Source: Phycisphaeraceae bacterium (GTDB taxonomy: Bacteria; Planctomycetota; Phycisphaerae; Phycisphaerales; UBA1924). Taken from it: a stretch of DNA of 12,103 bases. The stretch lies in the NCBI GenBank assembly GCA_009827215.1, contig WUAJ01000050.1:1-12103 (forward strand), given 5' to 3'. Both the position numbers and the translations under genes were made by a program. Position 1 is the stretch's first letter. Every line of letters starts with the position of its first letter. This document shows, in pieces, positions 1 through 4,743 of the stretch. The notes under the pieces were generated by a model. The model searched no databases and was not told where the DNA came from. It worked only from the letters and a program-made list of their open reading frames with translations.

Positions 1-234
1 GATCGCTACTCCGATGATCCCGCGTCGCTCGTCGCGATGGTCCAGATTGTCAACGCGTATATTGCGAAAGATGAGCTCGGACGAGCAGCGACAGCGAATG
101 AGCGAGCGAAGCGTTTCTACAACTCCATTCCTGACAAGGTCTGGGACGACCCGAATCTTCCGATGGATCGGGCAGATTGGGAGCGTTGGCTCGATTCGAG
201 CGCCATGCTACTGAGTGCCGTGCCCACTTCCTGA
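1..234 (+). CDS. 3' end of a probable TPR-repeat protein (partial)
   Basis: An open frame enters from the left edge and stops with TGA at 232-234, giving 77 residues. The visible part is mostly amphipathic helix. A stretch around residues 15-40 (VNAYIAKDELGRAATANERA) has the size and pattern of a TPR helix pair. It is followed by a Trp/Asp-rich tail (PMDRADWERWLDS). TPR proteins are protein-binding scaffolds. No catalytic motif is visible and the true start lies outside the window. A 132-bp gap with inverted repeats and a promoter-like octamer separates it from the flagellar genes, so it is probably a separate transcription unit. The frame is continuous with codon use like its neighbours, so I am fairly sure it is coding. 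The TPR assignment is tentative. Confidence 0.65.
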   Translation, partial: DRYSDDPASLVAMVQIVNAYIAKDELGRAATANERAKRFYNSIPDKVWDDPNLPMDRADWERWLDSSAMLLSAVPTS

Positions 235-252
235 GAGCGCCGACGCAGGAAA

Positions 253-280
253 GTGCGCTCCAAAGTGGAGTGATGCGCAC
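253..280 (+). other. Compound inverted repeat after the TPR gene
   Basis: GTGCGC (253-258) pairs with GCGCAC (275-280). Inside it, TCCA (259-262) can pair with TGGA (266-269) across an AAG loop. An alternative fold uses GAGCGC (235-240, right after the stop codon) with GCGCTC (255-260), so the two structures exclude each other. No T-run follows (the next bases are AAACAG), so this is not a standard intrinsic terminator. It could be an mRNA 3'-end or processing structure for the upstream gene. Confidence 0.4.
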
Positions 281-285
281 AAACA

Positions 286-293
286 GCCGATAA
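286..293 (+). promoter_or_regulatory. Sigma-28 (FliA)-type -10 octamer, possible promoter of the flgN-kinase-regulator unit
   Basis: GCCGATAA is identical to the textbook flagellar sigma-28 -10 element. It lies in the only sizeable gap before the flagellar genes, 73 bp before the flgN start. At the usual distance upstream (about 267-274) there is no TAAA-like -35 box. A CAAAGT at 261-266 resembles one but is about 6 bp too far away. The -10 match is exact, but the promoter as a whole is only half supported. Confidence 0.35.
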
Positions 294-306
294 CCAAGCT
301 ACAACA

Positions 307-324
307 TCTCCGATTCATCGGAGA
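307..324 (+). other. Perfect hairpin in the flgN leader
   Basis: TCTCCGAT (307-314) is the exact reverse complement of ATCGGAGA (317-324). This gives a 7-bp stem with a TTCA loop, or 8 bp with a 2-base loop. Its 3' arm contains the GGAGAGG (320-326) that would be the ribosome binding site for an ATG at 334. In the folded mRNA that site is closed, which favours the downstream ATG at 367 as the flgN start. There is no T-run, so it is not a terminator. Confidence 0.5.
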
Positions 325-366
325 GGTCGCTGAATGGATGCAGCGGCTCATGTCTGGAGGTCACGG

Positions 367-819
367 ATGACCGAGCATCAAGCCCGAGGGGCACAATCCG
401 ATCGCGTTCGATCTCTGCTCGCAGAGATGCGTGTGCTGTGCTCGCAGATCGACGAGATCAGTGAGCAGCAGCAAAGACTACTCGATGCCGATGAGCTCGA
501 AGCGTTCGTCGAGTCGCTCAACTCCAGAAATCCCAAGATCCAAACGCTTGCTCAAGCGGGACAACTCGTCGAAAAGCTCCTTGATAGCGACGGATTTGAT
601 GTCAAACAGATCGAATCGGCGCGTGAGCAGCTTGACGAGATGTCCTCGATGATCGAAGGCATCCTCAAGCGTGATGCGAATCAACAAGCCGTAGTTGAGC
701 ATCGACGCGATGAACTCTCCAAACAACTCACGGGAGTCGGGGCATCGCGCAACGCGATGCGTGCGTATCGAGGCGGGAACAAAGCGCCCAACCCAACACT
801 TCAGGACAGGGAAGGTTGA
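367..819 (+). CDS. flgN: FlgN-like flagellar export chaperone
   Basis: The product is 150 residues, the usual FlgN size, almost entirely helical and rich in Gln, Glu, Leu and Arg. It has the FlgN-type pattern of two long helices: LLAEMRVLCSQIDEISEQQQ, then LLDADELEAFVESLNSRNP, then a long helix ending near NAMRAY. FlgN chaperones bind the hook-filament junction proteins FlgK and FlgL in the cytoplasm and deliver them to the export gate. An ATG at 367 follows GGAGG (356-360) at a 6-base spacing. A longer in-frame start at 334 also has a Shine-Dalgarno sequence, but that one lies in a hairpin. The TGA at 817-819 is 2 bases before the kinase start, so the genes are probably cotranscribed and translationally coupled. 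The family call rests on size, pattern and context; FlgN sequences are poorly conserved, and a FliT-type chaperone is the main alternative. Confidence 0.68.
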   Translation: MTEHQARGAQSDRVRSLLAEMRVLCSQIDEISEQQQRLLDADELEAFVESLNSRNPKIQTLAQAGQLVEKLLDSDGFDVKQIESAREQLDEMSSMIEGILKRDANQQAVVEHRRDELSKQLTGVGASRNAMRAYRGGNKAPNPTLQDREG

Positions 820-821
820 GT

Positions 822-1790
822 GTGAGCGAGCAAGCCGTCAATCATGCTTCATCACTCTCTGCGGGAGACCTCGCGGAGCTCATGGCTTCGTTCAACGAAG
901 TGACCGCAAAGCTGGAGAGCACCCACACCCAGCTCCGTGGCGAGGTCGCTCGTCTCAACACCGAACTCACACAAGCGAACGAAGCGTTACAGCGATCGAA
1001 GCGACTCGCAGCGCTCGGAGAAATGGCCGCAGGGATCTCGCACGAGATCCGTAACCCGCTGGGATCAATTCGTTTATACACGCGAATGCTCAAAGAAGAC
1101 CTCGCCAAGATGCCGGATCAATGTGAGATCGTGGAGAAGATCGGTCGCGCTGTGACTGGACTCGATCAGATCGTGGGTGATGTCCTCACCTTCTCGCGTG
1201 AGATCAAAGCGCGAAGAAGCGAATGTCTCGCTGAAGTTGTGCTGAGTGATGCGTGCGATGCGTGTCTGGCGCAGCTTGAAGGGATCGAGGTCGCTGTCCA
1301 GGTCGATCGCTCGTGCGAAACCATTCAAGCGGACGCAGCGTTGTTGCACCAAGCGTTGATCAACATCATCCGCAACGGCGCCCAAGCGACCCGCGATCAT
1401 GGCGGGAAGACCATTGAACTCGGCGTCTCGGAAACCCCAGAGCTTTGGCAGGTCTGGGTCCGCGATAGCGGCGGGGGTATCGAAGAAAGCGTGATCGAGC
1501 GGATGTTCAATCCGTTCTTCACCACCCGAGCCGCGGGGACAGGGCTTGGATTGTCCATCGTGCATCGCATCATGGATGCGCACGGCGGATCTGTAGAAGT
1601 ACAAAACATCACCGACGATTCGGGATGGACGAGCGGGGCGACGGTGTCGCTGCTGCTCCCAAAGCGTGTCGTCAAAGAGTTGCCCGAAGAAGGGCAAGGT
1701 CAGGTCGTCGTACGTGCGGGTCCGATGGCTGAATCGAAAGAACAAGTAGTGAGAACACAGAGTCTTCAAGCTCAAGGGGATGTCGCGTGA
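822..1790 (+). CDS. Soluble flagellar sensor histidine kinase (FlrB/FleS/AtoS type)
   Basis: This is a 322-residue kinase. After a coiled-coil N-terminus (about 20-60) come the H-box (AGISHEIRNPL, phospho-acceptor His74), the N-box (NIIRNGAQAT, 181-190), the G1 box (DSGGGI, 215-220), the F-box (FNPFFTT, 229-235) and the G2 box (GTGLGLSIV, 239-247). All key residues are present, so it should be active. There is no transmembrane segment, PAS or other recognised sensor domain, so it acts in the cytoplasm. A tail of about 40 residues follows the ATPase domain. The GTG at 822 is preferred because GAAGG (811-815) lies 6 bases before it. A TTG at 816 would overlap the flgN stop but has poorer spacing. 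The stop overlaps the regulator start by 4 bases (GTGA). It is expected to phosphorylate the next gene's product; its signal is unknown. Confidence 0.93.
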   Translation: MSEQAVNHASSLSAGDLAELMASFNEVTAKLESTHTQLRGEVARLNTELTQANEALQRSKRLAALGEMAAGISHEIRNPLGSIRLYTRMLKEDLAKMPDQCEIVEKIGRAVTGLDQIVGDVLTFSREIKARRSECLAEVVLSDACDACLAQLEGIEVAVQVDRSCETIQADAALLHQALINIIRNGAQATRDHGGKTIELGVSETPELWQVWVRDSGGGIEESVIERMFNPFFTTRAAGTGLGLSIVHRIMDAHGGSVEVQNITDDSGWTSGATVSLLLPKRVVKELPEEGQGQVVVRAGPMAESKEQVVRTQSLQAQGDVA

Positions 1791-3295
1791 GCAACAAGTC
1801 AGTATTGGTTGTGGATGACAAGGAAATGATGCGCGACTCGGTCGGCTCTACGCTGACACGAGCAGGATTCAGCGTACGAACCGCCGTGGATGGACGATCC
1901 GCGCTCAAAGAGATCGCGTCCAAGCGTCCCGATGTCGTGGTGACCGATCTCAACATGCCAGGAATGACCGGCGTGGATCTCACTGCTGAAATCCGTGAAA
2001 TCGACAACGAACTCCCAGTCATCCTCATGACCGCGTTCGGTACGATCGAGACCGCTGTGCAAGCGATGAAGAACGGTGCGTACGACTACATCACCAAGCC
2101 GTTCGAGGGCGATGAGATGATCATCGCCGTCAAGCGAGCGATCGGACACGCGGCGGTGCTCAAAGAGAACGCGATCCTCAAAGCAAACGCCCGATGCAAT
2201 CAGTCCATTGCTGGACCAACTGGACTCGATCGGATCATCGGTCGCTCCAGCGCGATCCGCAAAGTCCGCGAGCAGGTGCGTGCCGTCGCTTCTAGTCACG
2301 GCACAGTACTGATCACGGGCGAGTCGGGAGTAGGTAAGGAAGTCGTCGCACACGCCGTGCATGACTTGAGTCCACGCAATGAGTCCGCGTATCTTGCGGT
2401 GAACTGTGCAGCACTCAACGAATCCCTGCTCGAATCCGAGCTCTTCGGACACGAGAAGGGCGCGTTTACTGGCGCGGATTCGATGCGCAAGGGGCGCTTC
2501 GAGCTCGCTGACGGCGGGTCGTTATTGCTCGATGAAGTTTCAGAAGTCTCTCCTCAGATCCAAGCGAAACTTCTACGTGTGCTCCAGGAGCGTGCGTTCG
2601 AGCGTGTGGGATCGAGCACGACCATCGGGGTTGATGTTCGGGTCATTGCAACAAGCAACCGCGACCTCCCCAAGTCCGCAGCGATGGGGGAGTTCCGACA
2701 GGATCTGTTCTACCGGCTCAATGTACTTCCAGTCCAGATCCCGCCGCTGCGCGACCGATTGGAAGATGTCCAACCACTCGCGGAGCATTTCGTCTCAAGG
2801 ATTGTGAATCGTGATGGTCGTCGTACGATGCGGATGAGCGAAGGGGCGATCGAGTTGCTCTCGACCTACAACTGGCCTGGAAATGTGCGTGAGCTCCAGA
2901 ACATCTGCGAGCGTGCCGTCGTCTTGTCGGATCCGAAAGCGAATGAGATCCATCGTGAAACCATCGAGCCTTGGTTGATGGAATCTCGTCCGATGCCCAA
3001 AGCGATGCCGCTGCGTGCGAGCAACCCTCCGGCGAACAATGGCGTACCTGTGCAAGCATCCGCACCAGAGCAGTCGTTCCAGCCGACAATGTCCTCGTTC
3101 GCTGAGCCGAAGGTGGACTACAGGCCTGGTGATAAGACCCTTGCGGAGATTGAGCGCGAAGAGATCGTTGCGACACTCAAGCGATTCAACGGGCATCGTC
3201 AGAAAACCGCAAAAGCTCTCGGGATCGGCGTGCGGACGCTCGGCCTCAAGCTTAAGAAATGGAAAGAAGACAGCTTGGTGTCTCCAAACCTGTAA
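1787..3295 (+). CDS. Sigma-54-dependent flagellar response regulator (NtrC family, FlrC/FleR type)
   Basis: This 502-residue activator is complete. The receiver domain (1-120) has D10, D11, the phospho-acceptor D54, T82 and K104. The AAA+ domain (about 148-385) has Walker A GESGVGKE (178-185), the sigma-54-contacting GAFTGA loop (225-230), Walker B GGSLLLDE (243-250), and the R-finger and sensor region through WPGNVREL (363-370). A Pro/Ala/Ser-rich linker of about 60 residues leads to a Fis-type helix-turn-helix (about 469-489, TAKALGIGVRTLGLKL). The protein should hydrolyse ATP to open sigma-54 promoter complexes. The GTG start overlaps the kinase stop, with AAGGGGA (1774-1780) 6 bases upstream. 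A sigma-54 promoter lies just downstream, before flgB. The family call is secure. The role as flagellar master regulator is inferred from context, so no symbol is given. Confidence 0.95.
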   Translation: MSNKSVLVVDDKEMMRDSVGSTLTRAGFSVRTAVDGRSALKEIASKRPDVVVTDLNMPGMTGVDLTAEIREIDNELPVILMTAFGTIETAVQAMKNGAYDYITKPFEGDEMIIAVKRAIGHAAVLKENAILKANARCNQSIAGPTGLDRIIGRSSAIRKVREQVRAVASSHGTVLITGESGVGKEVVAHAVHDLSPRNESAYLAVNCAALNESLLESELFGHEKGAFTGADSMRKGRFELADGGSLLLDEVSEVSPQIQAKLLRVLQERAFERVGSSTTIGVDVRVIATSNRDLPKSAAMGEFRQDLFYRLNVLPVQIPPLRDRLEDVQPLAEHFVSRIVNRDGRRTMRMSEGAIELLSTYNWPGNVRELQNICERAVVLSDPKANEIHRETIEPWLMESRPMPKAMPLRASNPPANNGVPVQASAPEQSFQPTMSSFAEPKVDYRPGDKTLAEIEREEIVATLKRFNGHRQKTAKALGIGVRTLGLKLKKWKEDSLVSPNL

Positions 3296-3301
3296 AGCGT
3301 T

Positions 3302-3317
3302 TGGCACCGATCATGCG
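3302..3317 (+). promoter_or_regulatory. Sigma-54 promoter of flgB
   Basis: TGGCACCGATCATGCG matches the -24/-12 consensus: a perfect TGGCAC, then GG (3303-3304) and GC (3315-3316) exactly 10 bases apart. The -12 box is ATGC instead of TTGC. It lies in the 44-bp gap between the sigma-54 activator gene and flgB. Transcription would start near 3328, leaving a leader of only about 12 bases that begins at the TGAGG ribosome binding site (3328-3332). Confidence 0.75.
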
Positions 3318-3339
3318 GGATTCATACTGAGGCACATCG

Positions 3340-3783
3340 ATGATCAAAGACCTATCCAGTTCAGGAGCAATGCCAGCGGCAGAGATGCTGCTGAAGTTCG
3401 CAGGTCAGCGTCAGAAGATTCTCGCGCACAACATCGCGAACATTGATACCCCCAACTTCCAGCCGACAGATGTCGATCCGCATGCATTCCAAGAAATGCT
3501 CGGCGAAGCGATCGAGGATCGCCGTCAACGCAACGGCGGGGCATTCGGAGCGCTGGAATGGAAAGAAACCGCCGAGATCCGTCGCGTTGGACGCTCCATG
3601 GACTTCCGACTCAATCCCACAAGCAGCGATGGTGGGATCCTCCATCACGATCGCAACAATCGCGACTTAGAGCGAATGATGCAGGACATGGTTGAAAACG
3701 CAACCGCGTATCGAGTGGCAGCAGATTTGCTGCGTACTCAGCGGACCCAACTTCAGAACGCGATCGCACAGCGCGTCGTCTAA
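3340..3783 (+). CDS. flgB: FlgB, flagellar proximal rod protein
   Basis: The 147-residue product carries the rod-protein N-terminal signature HNIANIDTPNF (30-40), preceded by a helix (AGQRQKILA). A C-terminal helix (AYRVAADLLRTQRTQLQNAI) matches the coiled-coil end typical of FlgB. FlgB is exported without a cleaved signal and forms part of the proximal rod in the periplasm, next to FliE and FlgC. The ATG has TGAGG (3328-3332) 7 bases upstream. FlgC follows after 24 bases. The length is slightly above the usual 130-140 residues because of a central segment (about 55-105). Its 3' end contains a second sigma-54-like element. The identification is firm from both motif and gene order. Confidence 0.95.
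   Translation: MIKDLSSSGAMPAAEMLLKFAGQRQKILAHNIANIDTPNFQPTDVDPHAFQEMLGEAIEDRRQRNGGAFGALEWKETAEIRRVGRSMDFRLNPTSSDGGILHHDRNNRDLERMMQDMVENATAYRVAADLLRTQRTQLQNAIAQRVV
3716..3731 (+). promoter_or_regulatory. Possible sigma-54 promoter of flgC, inside flgB
   Basis: TGGCAGCAGATTTGCT has GG (3717-3718) and GC (3729-3730) exactly 10 bases apart, a complete TTGCT -12 box and 5 of 6 bases of the -24 box. The predicted start is near 3742, about 66 bases before the flgC ATG. It overlaps codons for V-A-A-D-L-L, so the match could be coincidental. Confidence 0.45.
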
Positions 3784-3807
3784 GGAACGAATCAGAAGGA
3801 CTGACCA

Positions 3808-4212
3808 ATGTACGGCTCACTTGATGTATCAACAAGCGGCATGATCGCTCAGCGGACACGCATGGAAGTTGTTGCGTCCAATATCGCCAACTCGAAAACC
3901 ATCGAGAACGAGTTTGGGGAGTACGAGCCGTACCTCCGCCGAGCCGCGATGTTCTCGCCTGTTTCAACTCCGGATGGCGCAGGGATCGGTGTGCGTGTAA
4001 ACGAAATCCAGATCCAGGAAGGGTCAACGCGTCCTGAATATCGTCCGGAGCACCCATTCGCTGACGAGAACGGCTACATCCAAGTCCCAGACATCGATCC
4101 TACGGTGGAGTGGGTCAATGGTCTTCAAGCGTCTCGCGCGTATGAAGCAAACATTGTCGCCGCGGAAACGACCAAGAACATGATGGCACAGGCTTTGCGA
4201 CTCCTCGCATGA
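3808..4212 (+). CDS. flgC: FlgC, flagellar proximal rod protein
   Basis: The 134-residue product is the normal FlgC length. It begins with the rod signature (SLDVSTSGM, then ASNIANSKT at 23-31). It ends with the FlgC-specific block: YRPEHPFADENGYIQ (78-92), then LQASRAYEANI (106-116), then a terminal helix. FlgC assembles with FlgB, FlgF and FliE into the proximal rod and is secreted through the flagellar export apparatus. The ATG follows AGAAGGA (3794-3800) at 7 bases. The first residues lack the usual small extra leader, and nothing is missing. A strong sigma-54-type element sits at codons 126-131, near its 3' end. The gap to fliE (38 bases) holds a perfect inverted repeat. Confidence 0.96.
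   Translation: MYGSLDVSTSGMIAQRTRMEVVASNIANSKTIENEFGEYEPYLRRAAMFSPVSTPDGAGIGVRVNEIQIQEGSTRPEYRPEHPFADENGYIQVPDIDPTVEWVNGLQASRAYEANIVAAETTKNMMAQALRLLA
4184..4199 (+). promoter_or_regulatory. Sigma-54 promoter of fliE, inside flgC
   Basis: TGGCACAGGCTTTGCG has a perfect TGGCAC and TTGC with GG (4185-4186) and GC (4197-4198) exactly 10 bases apart. It is the best consensus match in the window. Transcription would start near 4210, at the flgC stop codon, so the fliE leader of about 40 bases would carry the 4216-4236 hairpin close to its 5' end. Confidence 0.62.
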
Positions 4213-4215
4213 TCT

Positions 4216-4236
4216 GATAGGCTGAAGATGCCTATC
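4216..4236 (+). other. Perfect inverted repeat in the fliE leader
   Basis: GATAGGC (4216-4222) and GCCTATC (4230-4236) are exact reverse complements around a 7-base loop. The repeat ends two bases before the fliE ribosome binding site GGAGA (4239-4243). Only two T's follow, so it is not a typical terminator. It may be an mRNA-stabilising 5' hairpin, a translation control element, or a DNA operator of dyad symmetry. Confidence 0.5.
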
Positions 4237-4250
4237 TTGGAGACACGACC

Positions 4251-4565
4251 GTGAGTGACCCACTCGGATTAATTGGTTCTTCCGGAGGAGCAGGAAAGCT
4301 CCCAAGCGGTGTCGGTGGCTCCAACAATACTCCCAACGGCGATGGCGCCGACTTCAAAGCACTACTGATGGGCAATCTCAAAGAGGTCAACGCGCTCCAA
4401 CAGGACGCGACCCAAGCCGCTGAGGACCTGATTACGGGCAAGCGTGACGATATCGAAGGCGTTATCGCCGCGACTGAAAAAGCGGACACCGCATTCAAGA
4501 TGCTCCAAGCGATGCGGAATCAAGTCATGCAGGCCTACGACGAAGTCAAGCAGATGCGTGTCTGA
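4251..4565 (+). CDS. fliE: FliE, MS-ring/rod junction protein
   Basis: The 104-residue product has the FliE C-terminal signature AFKMLQAMRNQVMQAYDEVK (81-100) followed by QMRV at the extreme end, where FliE is most conserved. The N-terminal third (about 9-33) is Gly/Ser/Asn-rich and probably disordered. FliE joins the MS ring to the rod in the periplasm and is one of the first export substrates. The start is GTG at 4251, 7 bases after GGAGA (4239-4243). It follows a perfect hairpin and a sigma-54-like promoter, so it can be transcribed separately from flgBC. A 178-bp non-coding stretch separates it from fliF, although the gene order is the classic one. Confidence 0.94.
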   Translation: MSDPLGLIGSSGGAGKLPSGVGGSNNTPNGDGADFKALLMGNLKEVNALQQDATQAAEDLITGKRDDIEGVIAATEKADTAFKMLQAMRNQVMQAYDEVKQMRV

Positions 4566-4587
4566 TCCAGTCGGCCTTATTCCGCGC

Positions 4588-4597
4588 GTTGCGCAAC
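4588..4597. repeat. 10-bp perfect palindrome between fliE and fliF
   Basis: GTTGCGCAAC is a self-complementary decamer in the 178-bp fliE-fliF gap. It could be a small regulator-binding site, but a single short palindrome is weak evidence and I saw no second copy nearby. Confidence 0.25.
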
Positions 4598-4644
4598 AAA
4601 CTCCACATTCTGAAAATCGAAGCGCAGATCATGCGTTTGGTTGT

Positions 4645-4672
4645 CAAGCTTTGCGCCGTGGTCGGCCGATGT
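4645..4672 (+). promoter_or_regulatory. Weak sigma-28-like promoter upstream of fliF
   Basis: CAAGCTTT (4645-4652), a 12-base spacer, then GCCGATGT (4665-4672) resembles the flagellar sigma-28 consensus TAAAGTTT-N11-GCCGATAA. It matches 5 of 8 and 6 of 8 bases, with the spacer one base long. It is the only promoter-like signal I found in the gap before fliF. I found no sigma-54 element with correct spacing there. Confidence 0.28.
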
Positions 4673-4680
4673 TGATCCGG

Positions 4681-4699
4681 ACCACCATTCTTGGGTGGT
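4681..4699 (+). other. Inverted repeat in the fliF leader
   Basis: ACCACC (4681-4686) and GGTGGT (4694-4699) form a 6-bp stem with a 7-base loop, 45 bases before the fliF ATG. No T-run follows. If the sigma-28-like element is real, the hairpin would sit at the very 5' end of the fliF mRNA. Confidence 0.35.
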
Positions 4700-4743
4700 T
4701 GGTGTCAGGATGACGCCGTCAACGGCATGGAGGCCGAGGTTCG

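Noticed and set aside
253..280. Intrinsic terminator for the TPR gene
   Set aside because: The stem is good, but the following bases are A-rich and not T-rich, so the standard terminator criterion fails.
334..366. Longer flgN start at ATG 334
   Set aside because: It has a Shine-Dalgarno sequence, but that lies in the stem of the 307-324 hairpin, and the extra 11 residues look non-FlgN. ATG 367 has its own well-placed GGAGG.
1074..1775. Long minus-strand open frame (233 codons) opposite the kinase
   Set aside because: The + strand frame has all histidine kinase motifs. The reverse frame is open because of biased codons, has no recognisable domain, and is Asp/His/Leu-rich as expected from antisense of this codon usage.
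1799..2452. Minus-strand open frame (217 codons) opposite the regulator
   Set aside because: The opposite strand encodes the REC domain and Walker A with all conserved residues; the reverse frame is a shadow.
2842..2857. Another GG-N10-GC match inside the regulator gene
   Set aside because: The -24 box is only GGGC, it lies mid-gene with no start codon downstream, and it is likely chance.
4669..4713. Possible 14-residue leader peptide before fliF
   Set aside because: It runs from ATG to TGA but has no ribosome binding site at a good distance and no regulatory codon run.
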